A stretch of DNA of 64,000 bases from Symbiodinium natans (GCA_905221605.1 CAJNDS010002660.1:167001-231000), one strand, 5' to 3'. Shown: positions 19,288-64,000, counted from the stretch's first letter. Numbers and translations are program-made. The notes: a model not told the origin generated them from the sequence alone.

Positions 19288-19390
19288 GTTTCGTCCGATT
19301 CACCCAAGTCCGAGGCGAGTCGAAGGAGCAATCGAAGGTGAACTCCTTGCTCGAAGCCTTGCAACGAAAAGTTGAGGCGTCTCGGACGCG
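19288..19390 (+). CDS. exon-like segment between opposed telomere repeats
   Basis: A ~100-bp non-repetitive segment lies between a CCCTAAA tract (19,240-19,287) and a TTTAGGG tract (19,391-19,470). One frame is coding-like: RFTQVRGESKEQSKVNSL and then LLEALQRKVEASRTR, a basic amphipathic helix. The layout is the same as around the NRPS-like exons. Gene unknown. Confidence 0.35.
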
Positions 19391-19724
19391 GTTTAGGGTT
19401 TAGGGTTAAGGTTTTAGGGTTGAGGGTTGAGGGTTTAGGGTATAGGGTTCAGGGTTCAGGGTTTAGAGCTGAGGGTCTCCTTGGAATTCCGCGTGGCAAA
19501 TTGGTATCAGCAATGCTTGTACGAGGGGATTCTTGAATACCTGTACACCGTAAGAGGACAGTTTTTTCATGGGTTCAGGGCTTGTCAGTCATGGCAAAAT
19601 TTCTAAGAAAGGTGAGCAAGAGGTCTACGTGCCTTTTCCATGGCCCCCCCTCATGGCTCAAAGCTCCCATATGCCAGCTCGGGACAACATTGCCGGTGCA
19701 CGGTTAGCCTCTCAAGCTGCCAGG

Positions 19725-19873
19725 CCTTTGATGAGCAACAGCAGCATCTGTTCGGCATCACGATCACTGCCAACCTGCGGAATAGCTGGGTGGCGACGCT
19801 CTGTGCAACAGGCTTCTTGGACATGATTATCCACCGAATTCATGTCTGCAACCGTGCTAACATAAAAGGATAG
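19725..19873 (+). CDS. hypothetical exon
   Basis: Frame reading AFDEQQQHLFGITITANLRN, then SWVATLCATGFLDMIIHR and a stop (TAG) just after AAAAGG at ~19,868. Hydrophobic and coding-like, but with no recognised domain. It may join the following exons (19,993, 20,347) as part of one membrane protein. Confidence 0.3.
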
Positions 19874-19992
19874 CTATTTCGATTCCATGGCTTTAAGGTT
19901 CATTCGTGTCCCTCTAAGCATGCCCAATTTTTTTTCGTAAGGGAAAGGGGCATCCCAGGTTTTTTAGGGTCTTGCCGTTCTGTCTCCTCCAG

Positions 19993-20107
19993 GTCTGACC
20001 ACGGCGTGGCAGATGTTCCGTCCAGAGGTGAAGGACATTGCCATCGACGCAATCCAGGACACGGGATCAATGTTGACACTCGTTGCACTGTTGTTGTTGT
20101 ATGTTGG
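19993..20107 (+). CDS. hypothetical membrane-protein exon
   Basis: Bounded by an acceptor-like CTCCTCCAG|G at 19,992 and a donor-like TTGG|GTAATT at 20,108. The frame reads LTTAWQMFRPEVKDIAIDAI followed by a Leu-rich hydrophobic end (LTLVALLLLYVG), a probable membrane segment. No family recognised. Confidence 0.45.
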
Positions 20108-20346
20108 GTAATTACTATAGTCTTCCTAGCCGTACAAAATCCTACACCCGTGCACTGTGCACCCCACACTCCAGACCCTACACCCAAACTCTAGACCCGG
20201 ACTCTATATCCATAGACCCGGAGTCCATTCAACTCCCCCCAACCCATAGAAACTTTAAGTTGATGCTAGTAAGAACATTCGTATGACCCATAGTCTAAGC
20301 TCCTAGTATCCGGTTAATAACCCTCTGCATCTTCCTCCTTCTACAG

Positions 20347-20496
20347 CCGCGCTCCAATTTCTGGAGTTTTGACAACAAGACCAAAACTCTCGACCGTATA
20401 GACACTAAACCATGTCATGCAGGACAGCTTGGGGCAGCTTCCCGTTCCAGATTGGTTGGAGACCTTCGCCGTGCAAAAGCTCTTCTGAGGCGGTAG
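20347..20496 (+). CDS. hypothetical terminal exon
   Basis: Begins after CTTCTACAG and encodes 49 residues (PRSNFWSFDNKTKTLDRI ... RRAKALLRR) ending in TAG at 20,494-20,496. A TTTAGGG run starts 19 bp later. It could be the last exon of the gene containing 19,993-20,107. Low confidence. Confidence 0.3.
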   Translation, partial: PRSNFWSFDNKTKTLDRIDTKPCHAGQLGAASRSRLVGDLRRAKALLRR

Positions 20497-21961
20497 ATTC
20501 CGGGCACCCTTTAGGGTTTAGGGTTTAGGGTTTAGGGTTGTACCATAATTATGTGCTGGCTTCCACAATGTGGTGGACCCAATATGGACCCCCAAGATAT
20601 TATGACGCTCGTCATGAGGGACCCCCCCAATAAGGCACCCAGGCACCCCCAAACTCGGAGGAACCCCATATAAGTAATTTGGGTCCGCCAGATTGATAAT
20701 CATTTAGGCTTCCACGTAAGACAGACTCCCTAGGAGCCTGCTTGGTTTTCTTATCTACCTCATTGAGCCAGTCTCTGGTATTTGGTAGTCTCTTTGACAA
20801 GCAGGGGGTTGTACATGGATCAGTATTTTGGTATAGTTGTAAGGGCTGTTGTAAGGGCTATTGTAGGTCATAGAAGCAGTGCGTAACGAGACCAGCCAGA
20901 CCTAGCGGTTCTTTGCACGATCGGAAGGGATGGGGGAATGGATCCCTGCAATAGCACGTCGGATAGTTTCCACTGTCTTGTCCATTCCCCCTTTCCTACT
21001 AGGGCAGAAGCCAGAAAGTTGGAACATCAGTTCATGCCCATAAGGAAAAGTATAGGGAACCCCAGCACGAATCATCCAAACTCTATGTTCCAAGTTTCTG
21101 CGGTTCACTCTAACATCGATCTCGTCAGTCAGGGCTGTGCCCCTGCCCACTCCGTTTTCCCAAAGCGGTCAACCGGGCTTGTACATCACTCGTGCACCGG
21201 AACTTGCCTGTTCCTCATGAATAGTACTTTCTTTAGGGGTTGCCATACTTACTTCCCGATCTGGGGTAGGATTCCCTTTACCTTGTGATTGTAATATGTG
21301 ATGAGAGAGAATGTAGCCTGACTTGTTTCAGCCACCAAAGGACGCTACTCACTTGTGGAGTGGCCCTCCAAAGTCAGGGGACCAAGCCTCAAGGGCTTCA
21401 GTGCTGCGAGACATGAAATGAAATGAAGGGTATCTATACGCGTCTGCCCGAAACAGCAGCATCAGCTCATGAAGCATCGAGTGGCTGGGTGTAGGGTAAG
21501 GTTCGCCAGTAGAGGAAAGTTGGGAGGCCCTGGAGAGTCGTATGTAGGAGAGTATGTTAAGCAGTTGGGTGTGGACGGCTTGTTTCTTGTGCCGACTATC
21601 TTCCCTTCCCAAGATCAGGGAAAGGCAAAGGGAAAACTCAAGCGGACAGCACAGGATGTGTCAGACTTGGTGAACATGTTCTCGGCCTCTTCAAGAGGAA
21701 GACATCCGATCCTGAGGCACAGTGCGCCTTGTCTACCTGCAGCCCTCGTGTCCCAGGCTCACTGATGCGTAGCTGGCATGACTTGACGAAAACCTGCTGC
21801 GCTCTCCCCCTTTCAAAACAGATGTGCTTGTCAGAGTTGTCGGCATCTACCGTTTCGGCTTCCGACCTTGGGCCAAGCTTCAGCCTGGGACCATCAGGCT
21901 ACCATCAAACACTTTGTAGGAGCTTGAAGACCAGCAAAAGGGTAAGGCCTCAATCTGCCAG
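20497..21961. other. unassigned 1.4-kb stretch
   Basis: Contains a short TTTAGGG run (20,513-20,538) and mixed-composition DNA with ORFs of 60-116 codons in several frames (for example 20,938-21,288 plus and 20,902-21,150 minus). I recognise no product and see no consistent coding strand. Confidence 0.4.
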
Positions 21962-22169
21962 GGATGATCACCACATCTATGGGCTTGTCTCCTACAAATT
22001 TGCGATTGCTTTGTCCTATCTCGCAAGTCTTCTCGAGCTTTTTTGCGTCCAGCTCGCTAAGCTAGTGGCAAATACAAGGGAATTTGTGACAAGAAATTTC
22101 TCAAGGGGAACAAGTGTCTCCCGAAGGATACAAGAATGGTCACAGCTTCCATCCGTGCCTGGAAGATAG
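21962..22169 (+). CDS. hypothetical exon with membrane helix
   Basis: After an acceptor-like CTGCCAG|G, the frame reads DDHHIYGLVSYKFAIALSYL, then ASLLELFCVQLAKLVANTRE and ends SVPGR with TAG at 22,167-22,169. It contains one likely membrane helix and an amphipathic continuation. Not recognised. Confidence 0.35.
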
Positions 22170-22366
22170 CGGGCCGGTCGTTGAGACATGCTGCTGGCAA
22201 CCTCCGTGGCTGCGCGACCACACAGAGTCCCGGTCGCTCGGGTGATAACATCCATGGATCTGAGGTGTCAAAGTATCATCAGGGTTTAGGGCTCAGGGTT
22301 TCGGGCTTAGGGCTGAGGGTATCTTGCACTTTCGGGGTTTCACAACCTCATTCTCGAGCATCTAAT

Positions 22367-22606
22367 ATGGCCTTCGTGCGACTCGCGTGCGTTTTTGCGC
22401 TGCTTCTGCACCTGGTCTAGGTGGCTTCTTCCATGCGGTCTCTTGCTTCAGGGAACGTTGGACTTCCAGATGCCACTACTTCGTTCACGTTGGCCACTTC
22501 GCCGCAAAGACCGGAAGCCACCAAGGAACTGTGTTTGATTGCGCATGCAGAATCAATTCAGGACACGCTCCTAGCGAAGTGTGCCGTTGTGTATTCCACA
22601 TGTTGA
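22367..22606 (+). CDS. signal-peptide-like ORF interrupted by TAG
   Basis: ATG at 22,367 gives a hydrophobic start typical of a signal peptide (MAFVRLACVFALLLHLV), then TAG at 22,418-22,420. The same frame continues for 61 codons (VASSMRSLASGNVGLPDA ... CAVVYSTC) to TGA. The TAG|G is also a plausible AG|G splice acceptor, so the second part may be an exon in its own right. Alternatively this is a disabled secreted-protein gene. Confidence 0.35.
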
Positions 22607-23011
22607 CATGTTTGCGCATGAAGCCACCCACCTCTGAAGCGAGGCAATTGCATCGTGTTGCTTGCCATCAATCAGGCGCTGGCTTTTGCGCAGGTGTTGA
22701 GTAGTTGCTGCCAGAGTGCATCTGTCGCGCCAGAAAGACATGCTGCACTTGCGGACCCTCTCGGTGACCGCCTCCTGCTGTGGCATCGCTTACAATCTGC
22801 TGCAACCGACACCTCTATGGGCGCCAGCTGCGTGGGGCGCTTTCTTCATTTCTTGTCATCTGAACCCTGCCTGCATAATATTCAAGAATAATATACAATC
22901 TGGTATGAATATTTAAGAAAATACCAGCTGGTATGAATGTAGCCCTGGAAGTTGGCTCACAGGTTGGCTGTGTTCACAATGCCCCCAGCCCTTTCTGCCA
23001 GTTGCCCCAAG

Positions 23012-23187
23012 GTATTATATCACTCACTTACTTCGTGATCGGGTGGGCATTACCATGGATCCAGATCATGAGGCCTGCAGTTGTCGATTTCAAAACTCGG
23101 CTCGAGCAGTTCGTTCCCGCGCATGGCAGCGAGATCTTTGTTTTCCTTGAACCTCCCAAAAGGAAGACTCTTTCTCGTGCTGTCTAG
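23012..23187 (+). CDS. hypothetical terminal exon, membrane-type
   Basis: After CCCCAAG|G the frame reads IISLTYFVIGWALPWIQIMR, then VDFKTRLEQFVPAHGSEIF, ending with PPKRKTLSRAV and TAG at 23,185-23,187. The start is a likely membrane segment with a basic C-terminal tail. Probably the last exon of a gene upstream of the Popeye-like gene. Confidence 0.4.
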
Positions 23188-23225
23188 ACTCTGCGGGAGA
23201 TGAGAGCGCATTCTGAAGATGAGAG

Positions 23226-23342
23226 TTGCCCAGAGACTCCAAAACCCCTTAATTCAGGAATATACCTCAAACTATACTAGGAACCCTAATCTGATTCAAG
23301 GTACATTCCTGAAGTAAGGGGGGTTTTTCTAGTCTCTGGGTG
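23226..23342. repeat. second palindromic element type
   Basis: TTGCCCAGAGACTCCAAAAC at the left and GTTTTTCTAGTCTCTGGGTG at the right form imperfect inverted arms. Inner arms CTTAATTCAGGAATATACCT and AGGTACATTCCTGAAGTAAG also pair. It ends 7 bp before the splice acceptor of the first Popeye-like exon, so it lies inside or forms the upstream intron. Confidence 0.7.
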
Positions 23343-23349
23343 CCCCCAG

Positions 23350-23477
23350 GCCGTCTATGAGAGGGCCTTCATGCCCCACGGCTTCACCCCGCGGCAGTTC
23401 CTCAAGATCCTTCAGGCGGCCTCGGGGCGGATTGAAGAGGCCAGCTGTGGAGCTTACATCTGCCGCCAAGGACACGG
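23350..23477 (+). CDS. Popeye-like exon 1
   Basis: Acceptor CCCCCAG|G at 23,349. The frame reads AVYERAFMPHGFTPRQFLKI and continues to GAYICRQGH, ending near GACACG|GA. The region corresponds to the first helix and strands of the Popeye/cNMP fold. Confidence 0.6.
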
Positions 23478-25029
23478 AGTTTTTACGGAGTTTTGGGGGG
23501 TCTCCCCGAAATTTGGGGGGGGGCTTACCTTCTTGGGGTCCTTCTTTTTTAAGGGAGTCCTACTATTTCGGGGTTTGTATTTCGGGGTCCCTTTGATTCG
23601 TAAAGCCCCGTTGTGGAGAGCCGCTGTCGCTGTCTAAGCCCATGCTGAGCTGCTTCGGAGAGGAGAGGCGAAGAAGTGGATCCACTATCTCCTGGAGGGC
23701 GAGGCGATGCTGATTGACAAGTCCGAGGAGCACGTGCTCCTCAGCATTCCCCTTTGCTTGTCACATCTTTCCGAATTCCGAAACCCTAAACCCTAAACCC
23801 TAAACCCTAAAGCCAAAACCCTAAACCCTAAGCCCTAAGCCCTACACCCTAAACCCTAAACCCTAAACCCTAAACCCTAAACCCTAAACCCTAAACCCTA
23901 AACCCTCTACCCTAAACCCTAAACCCTAAACCCACCAGGACAAAGTGGTGAACATCTTGCCGGGCAAAGGCGGCTGGCTGGGCGAGTTCTTTGATCCTGC
24001 AGCTCCCGAGGACCACTGGGACGCGCCACGCGCGCATCAGGTCACCTGGTCTGTGATAGGGTTTAGGGTTTAGGGTTTAGGGTTTGGGGTTTGGGGTTTA
24101 GGGTTTAGGGTTGAAAGGTTGTTCTGTGAGCCTGTGCAAAACTAGTTGGAACGCGTCATGTTGGAGAATACATTACCAGCATGACCATAGCAACCGGACA
24201 TCTTGCTGAACTAGAGATGTTCCCCGTATGCTAGCAGTTCTTGATGGGGATTCTAGTACCCCCTATTTAGGAATCCCTATGAAGGGCTGTTAGTATAAGG
24301 GGGAACATCCCAGAGCTGAACCGTTGGGGGCCACTGCGAGGTGTCCTTCAAGTGCATTGCCCATCGCTGTCGATTTCTCACGTTAGAAATCAGCCCGTTG
24401 CACAAAGCAATCCTGGCCAGCGATCTGGCTGAAGTGGCTTGGCTGATAGAGGCAAATCATACAAAGTCAGAGCGCAGCATGTGCTTCAGCAAGTGTTGTT
24501 CTGGAAAGTCCGAAGTCTGATGTGCTGAAACCAGGCAGCAACTCGCGCGGAAGTCTCTGATCTGTGGGGAAAACTGCACGGTTCTCATCACGAACATCGA
24601 AGGAACACCTACAGTGCAATGCTAGAACTGGCCGTCGCAGATGGCAAGGTGGACGCCAAAGAGGTGTGCTGATTGCTGAAATTTGACAACGTGTAATACA
24701 CCTTCTCCCAAAGTGCAACCTCCAGAGCGCTGCATTGTCACAGGTTGAGCTCCTTGAAAAATGGAAGACCCGACATGGGATTCCGGAGGCACCGACGGAG
24801 TTGAAAAGCAATGCTGTGGTCCAGGGAGCTGAATTGGCTGATCACCTTGCGTGAGGCCCTAAACCTTGAACCCTAAACCCTAAACCCTAAACCCTAAACC
24901 CTAAACCCGAAACCCGAAACCCGAAACACAAAACCATTCAGAAGTAGGACGCGAGCCCTCAGCCATGCAGGATGATCATCAGGTGAAGTTGGCGGAGCTG
25001 GGTTGGACTACCGAGGACTTTTTTCCGGG
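23350..25029 (+). CDS. Popeye/cyclic-nucleotide-binding-like gene, at least six short exons
   Basis: Exons proposed at 23,350-23,477, 23,668-23,746, 23,939-24,040, 24,589-24,663, 24,744-24,788 and 24,971-25,029. In order they give a cNMP-binding-fold start (VYERAFMPHGFTPRQFLKIL), a beta-strand piece (IHYLLEGEAMLIDKS), a phosphate-cassette-like loop (GGWLGEFFDPAAP), and a helical module (YSAMLELAVADGKVDAKE, then LLEKWKTRHGIPE and DDHQVKLAELGWTTEDFF). The whole order matches Popeye-domain proteins as I remember them from algae and alveolates. The HGIPE/DDHQ join keeps phase with a GC donor and AG|G acceptor. At least one piece between exons 3 and 4 is missing, and both gene ends are unclear. 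A TTTAGGG tract follows exon 3, and CCCTAAA tracts precede exons 3 and 6. Confidence 0.6.
23668..23746 (+). CDS. Popeye-like exon 2
   Basis: After GGAGAG|G the frame reads AKKWIHYLLEGEAMLID and continues to EEHVLLSIP. LLEGEA corresponds to the conserved Leu-x-Glu-Gly strand of cNMP-binding folds. The right edge is uncertain. A long CCCTAAA tract follows. Confidence 0.55.
23782..23932. repeat. (CCCTAAA)n tract upstream of Popeye-like exon 3
   Basis: About 20 units, mostly perfect, with occasional CCCTAAG and CCCTACA variants. It ends six bases before the acceptor CAG|G of the next exon. Confidence 0.95.
23939..24040 (+). CDS. Popeye-like exon 3
   Basis: Clean boundaries: ACCAG|G acceptor at 23,938 and CAG|GTCACC donor at 24,041, 102 bp, 34 codons, no stop. 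It encodes DKVVNILPGKGGWLGEFFDP and continues to the HQ at its end. The GWLGEFF loop corresponds to the ligand-binding loop region. A TTTAGGG tract begins 17 bp downstream. Confidence 0.65.
24213..24311. repeat. palindromic ~100-bp element, copy 2
   Basis: Arms GAGATGTTCCCC and GGGGGAACATCCC, inner arms CTAGCAGTTCTTGATGGGGA and ATGAAGGGCTGTTAGTAT. Lies in the intron between Popeye-like exons 3 and 4. Confidence 0.85.
24589..24663 (+). CDS. Popeye-like exon 4
   Basis: The frame reads HEHRRNTYSAMLELAVADGK followed by VDAKE, with the donor GAG|GTGTGC at 24,664. The DGKV-x-x-x-E pattern is the conserved centre of the helical module after the cNMP fold. The left edge is not certain. Confidence 0.55.
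24744..24788 (+). CDS. Popeye-like exon 5, 45 bp
   Basis: A 15-codon exon (VELLEKWKTRHGIPE) between CACAG|G and a GC donor (GGAG|GCACCG). If the frame is simply read on, it reaches a stop at 24,849. Splicing to the next exon restores the expected family order instead. Confidence 0.55.
24971..25029 (+). CDS. Popeye-like exon 6
   Basis: After CATGCAG|G the frame reads DDHQVKLAELGWTTEDFFP. The His and the LGW are the expected continuation of HGIPE. A donor-like CCGG|GTTTTT follows. Later coding sequence may lie near 25,521-25,660 but is not recognisable. Confidence 0.55.
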
Positions 25030-27501
25030 TTTTTCGGGAGTAAAGATAGAATGAACCCAGCTGTGCAACCCAACACCCCAGCAAGAAAAGGATGACCAGA
25101 GACCAATGCTGAGGAAACACGCCTCCGTTCCGTTCCGTTCTGGCGTTCCGTTCCGTTCCGGCAAGGGTCCTGTTCCGGTGCCTCTCCCTTCTGGCTCCTC
25201 TTACCCGTTCCATTCCGGTTTGGGCCTTCGGCTGTTGGGAATTAGGCACTTCCAGTACATGTACTAGATGAAATAAATCAGCAAAAAGGACTGAAATACT
25301 TAAACTCATTGAGTTAATGCCATTGAGTTACATGATTGAAATTGCTGAACCTAGTTAAGCTAATTAGTTTAGCTAAATTCAGTGTGCTGGCCTTTTTTGT
25401 ATTTGGCGGTGACAGTAGTCCACGGAGAGGATGTGAAGCAAAGCTGACGGGCATGTTGCTTTCCTTCAACCGTGACTTTTTCAAAGTTCCTCTTAGCTGT
25501 GTGTGCCTTTCATGCAGGAGTTTCTGGCAGGCCAACGTGATCCAAATCGGCGCCTGCGTCCACTGCCAAGATATCGCCCCTGCTGCTCTCCCACGACGCC
25601 TTCACCGCCTGCCCTTTCGCCAGAGAGCACAAAACACAGAGTGCTGTGCGGAGTCAGGGTTAGGGTTGGGGTTTAGGGTTTCGGTTTTCGGGTGTTTAGG
25701 GTTTAGGGTTTGGGGTTTAGGGTTTAGGGTTGAGTCAACACGGAAAGCTGGTGAACTCCACGAACCATGCATGCCAGAAAAGCGCATGCGAGCTCCATCT
25801 CGTGGGTCTGCTTGTGGGCACGTCTCGCCAACAGCTACTGTAGCTGACTGCCGCATGCCCGGCTCCTGCTCTGGAAATACTACTTCGGCTATCCAGTCCA
25901 ACTTGTTAATTTTTGAAAAGCCTATACTTACTAAATTCTTTGGCCCGCGCGCTTTTGAACCGTGTGGCTGGGGGCACTGGCTATGCCAGCGACACGACGG
26001 AGGGCCCAGTTCCGCAAAAGTATTGCTGACCTTCGGGTTTCACAGTGGGCTGAAGAATGCGATTGCAGGGGAATCTGGAAGAAGTTCTGCTCAGGCAGAG
26101 CCACAAATATCGCGAAGAATGCCTCCATCTTCTCGGCCAACTGCTCCAACATGGCACAGTCGACTTCTTCCTTTTTCATCAAAACATTTAGTCCGCTAGC
26201 CGAGCTGCTCCACGTGGGCCGGACTGCCCGTCCCGGAGTAGATCTACCAGCAGATAAGTTTTGTTCCTGACATGCAACGCTGTCGCGGCCTCTGCCCCCA
26301 AGCTCGCCGCTCAAGAAAGTGTTTTCATCTCCTTGTGGTTCTGCGGAATGGACTCCACGTGGTTGTTCTCTTCGCCGCGGTCCGCGGTGCTCCCCTCGTG
26401 ATTGTGATCTACTTTTGAAGCTTCTGGCAAGGGCACCTTCGCTGAAGGATGCACAAGCATGGCAATTTTCCAGCGAGCGGTGGGAGCAACTGGTTATTTG
26501 TTTTGGTAGTTTTTTGAGAAGTATTTTCGATCTAGCACCGGAGAGATGCTTCTGTGGTTTCGTGAAGCCATTTTTGCCCAAAGGACTTCTACGCATATCC
26601 AAGCTTGCAAAGACAAGACATGTGGGGCTTGTGTTACCGGCGTCTCTTGATACAACCAGCCATGCGGGTGGGTCCCTAAATCAGAACATGCGATCCAGAG
26701 ACCCGGAGCCTTAAAGCCCCAAACCCTGAAGTCACCCTAAAGCCCCAAACCTTAAAACCCCAAACCTTAAACCCTCGCCCCTAAACCCTAAACCCTGAAC
26801 CCTAATCCTTAAACCCTAAACCCTAAACCCTGACCCCTAAACCCCAAGCTCAAAAGCCCCAAAGCCCACGAACGCCCTGCACCCCAATGGTCCGCTTTGC
26901 TCATAGCCGGGGCAGCTGAGGCCCCAGGCGCAGCGAAGCCTAAATATGATTGCCCTCTCCTTCGCAGGGAAAGAGGGAAAACGAATCCCTTAAGGGTTTA
27001 GGGTTCAGGGTTTAGGGGTTAGGGTTCAGGGTTTAGGGGTTGGGTTGGAGGTTGAGGGTTTAGGGTTTTGAGGGTTTCGAATTTCAGCCGTGAGGGTTAA
27101 TGGACAGGTCCCGGTCTTGACTCTTGACTGCTCTTCGCGTGCGCATGTCTGTATCCTATGATGGAGTCGGAAGGATTGCTAAACCCTAAACCCCAAACCC
27201 CAAACCCTAAACCCTAAACCCGAAACCGCAAATCTTGGGTACATGCGTGGCTCAGCGGTTCTATGCCACGTCTCTTTTGAGGGTTCAGGGTTTAGGGTTT
27301 AGGGTTTAGGGTTTGCTATGCGTCCTACATATTGGTAGTTCTCGAAATTGGGGTACCTTGTTGTCCTCTACAGAGTACGGCTATATAGTTAGATTTATAT
27401 CTATGTATATTTATATTTATATGTATATTCATATTATATTTTTTTATATATGTTCCCCATCTCTACCCCCCCATATATACCAAGACACTTATGCTCCTCA
27501 C
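25030..27501. other. unassigned region with telomere-like tracts
   Basis: Contains TTCCGTTCCG repeats (25,123-25,215), TTTAGGG tracts (25,660-25,735, 26,994-27,070, 27,281-27,315), CCCTAAA tracts (26,705-26,870, 27,178-27,226) and an AT-rich patch (27,380-27,475). The most gene-like frames are plus 25,962-26,270, plus 26,319-26,714 and minus 25,931-26,602; they overlap and none has a recognised domain. Exons linking the Popeye-like and NRPS-like genes, or an NRPS condensation domain, could hide here, but I see no condensation motif (HHxxxDG). Confidence 0.4.
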
Positions 27502-62795
<35,294 letters not shown>

Positions 62796-62815
<20 letters not shown>

Positions 62816-62911
62816 CTAGGAGTTTAGGGTTTAGGGTTTAGGGTTTAGGGTTTAGGATTGGGGTTTAGGGTTTAGGGTTTAGGGTTGCTCACTCTTCCAG
62901 GAGCCCATGAG
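62796..62911. repeat. TTTAGGG array flanked by a 20-bp direct duplication
   Basis: CTCTTCCAGGAGCCCATGAG occurs at 62,796-62,815 and again at 62,892-62,911. Between them lie about nine TTTAGGG units. Each copy contains CCAG|GAG, which can serve as a GA donor on the left and an AG|G acceptor on the right. Confidence 0.9.
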
Positions 62912-63040
62912 TTCGTGCCTTTTAGGGGTTTGGGGTTTAGGGTTTGGGGTTTAGAGTTTGGGGTTTAGGGCCTAGGGTTTAGGGTTAAGGTTTGGGGGTT
63001 TAGGGTTTAGGGTCTGAGGTTTTGAGGTTTTGGGTTTGGG

Positions 63041-63690
63041 GGTTTAGGTTTGAGCGTTGCAGTCGTTTCACTATCTTAGGGCTTTTGGGTTTAGTGTCGT
63101 GGGCTTTCCCGAATAAGTTGGAATTTGAGGTTGCTTAGAAACCCAAACAACCCAAAAAAGAGACCCAAGAGAATCCTTCGATCCTTTCCTTGGAAATCCT
63201 TTTTTGGGGACAGTTGCTGGATGTCGGGTTTCTTGGCTGTCCACATAGGGTTTAGGGCTTAGGGGGTGTAGAAGGCATCGGCGATCTCAAGAATCTACGC
63301 CAGTAGGCTCAGGGGCGACAGTTTAGATGCTTCAGGGTGGGTATGGGGGTGAGGACGACGGGACTTGTGTGCGACTTGCCATCTTCTCGCAACTTCTCCA
63401 TCTCAAGTTAACCTGAGGATGTGTGATAAAGGACAGGTCCCCAATTTTCACGTTGAGATAGGGAGCCCCAAAAGGGATCATGATTTTAGAGACGAAATCC
63501 CAAACCCCCAAGAGCAGAACGCGGTGCCTCCTCTTTTTGGGACATACCCATGTATGACTAGTTTTCAGAGGGTCTTCAGGGCCATCCTAGGGTTTTACCT
63601 TGCGGAGTAAACATCATTATCAAGAGGGATACGGAAGGGAGTCCTAGCACTAGTCGTCCTAAGACCATGCTCCAACTTTATGGAGTTTTA
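63041..63690. other. unassigned
   Basis: No recognised exon. ORFs of about 80 codons (for example 63,365-63,610) have no known features. Only a short TTTAGGG run near 63,249. Confidence 0.4.
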
Positions 63691-63691
63691 C

Positions 63692-63792
63692 TTGGGATGT
63701 TCCCCCTTCTGCGAAGCGTCCTTCATAGGGATTCTAGTACTCCCTACGATCATCCTACTAAGGACTGCTGGTATAGGGGGGGGACATCCCAA
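63692..63792. repeat. palindromic ~100-bp element, copy 9
   Basis: TTGGGATGTTCCCCCTTCTG ... ACTAAGGACTGCTGGTATAG and GGGACATCCCAA, full length with the centre ATTCTAGTACTCCCTA. Confidence 0.88.
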
Positions 63793-63913
63793 GAGTTTAC
63801 TGTAAAGCTCTCGCCCGGAGAACCGCCTCGCCCGTGTCGAGCTACGCGTGAAGCGTGGCTGGTGGCATTCGGAGTTCAACCGCTTCAGGCTCGCCTGGGG
63901 TTTTAGGGTTGAA

Positions 63914-64000
63914 CCCCTAAACCCCTAAACCCCTAAAAACCTAAACCCCTGAACCCCTAAACCCCTAAACCCCTTAATCCCTTAACCCCTTAACCCCTTA
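63914..64000. repeat. CCCCTAAA octamer array at the window end
   Basis: About ten 8-bp units (CCCCTAAA, turning into CCCCTTAA). The array runs off the window, so its length is unknown. Confidence 0.93.

Noticed and set aside
24744-24851. reading Popeye-like exon 5 straight through to the stop at 24,849 as the gene end
   Set aside because: The read-through tail is unlike the family, whereas splicing at GGAG|GCACCG to 24,971 gives the expected HGI...H...LGW order in phase.
63914-64000. chromosome end (true telomere)
   Set aside because: The array is an 8-bp variant, similar arrays occur in both orientations throughout 19-64 kb, and the window simply ends here. It cannot be told apart from other interstitial arrays.

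Overview
The window looks like nuclear DNA of a dinoflagellate, most likely a Symbiodiniaceae-type alga. I infer this from four things: coding sequence cut into very short exons; exon edges that fit GC, GA and GT donors with AG|G acceptors; saturation with (TTTAGGG)n/(CCCTAAA)n repeats far from any visible chromosome end; and a near-match to the 3' part of the dinoflagellate spliced leader inside a retroelement. I saw no rRNA gene, no tRNA gene, no CRISPR array and no bacterial operon.

Layout. 1-5,390: low-complexity DNA (a 2.3-kb G/T-only minisatellite, a GT microsatellite, a 67-bp degenerate GAGCAT repeat) with scraps of coding sequence. 5,391-15,680: an almost complete 10.3-kb tyrosine-recombinase retrotransposon bounded by split direct repeats (a1 ... 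b1-a2 ... b2). It encodes a coiled-coil protein, a Lys/Ser-rich protein, a tyrosine recombinase, a CCCH Gag-like protein, a cytosine-methyltransferase-like domain and RT-RNase H. 17,273-18,793: a large multi-pass membrane protein exon. 19.2-23.2 kb: scattered exons of membrane-type hypothetical proteins. 23,350-25,029: a Popeye/cyclic-nucleotide-binding-like gene in at least six short exons.

27.5-62.8 kb is the centrepiece. One plus-strand gene resembles a nonribosomal peptide synthetase adenylation domain with an embedded N-methyltransferase domain. It is broken into about 35 exons, several only 28-100 bp, by introns of roughly 0.3-7 kb that are built largely from telomere-like heptamers. 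Adenylation motifs occur in the correct order: C-A linker, LTY, TSGSTGKPKG, FDVS, GEAL, YGPTE, GELFIGG, YKTGDL, GRNDFQVKISG. They are followed by the methyltransferase signatures (ELGCG, YIGTD, NGVT/YFPTANYL, YGDVQS). Where adjacent exons can be checked, reading phase is conserved across the gap. Most exons are preceded by CCCTAAA arrays and followed by TTTAGGG arrays, so a typical intron is a giant inverted repeat.

One intron (about 48.9-53.3 kb) carries a minus-strand LTR element with 287-bp LTRs, a TAGGG target duplication, a polypurine tract, three CCCH zinc fingers and a WW domain, but no reverse transcriptase. Another intron region contains a 1.25-kb tandem repeat (56.2-59.0 kb), and another an AT-rich 148-codon ORF of foreign composition. 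At least nine copies of a ~100-bp palindromic element are scattered from 19 to 64 kb. Exon limits are read by eye from similarity and possible splice sites; no alignment or RNA evidence was available.
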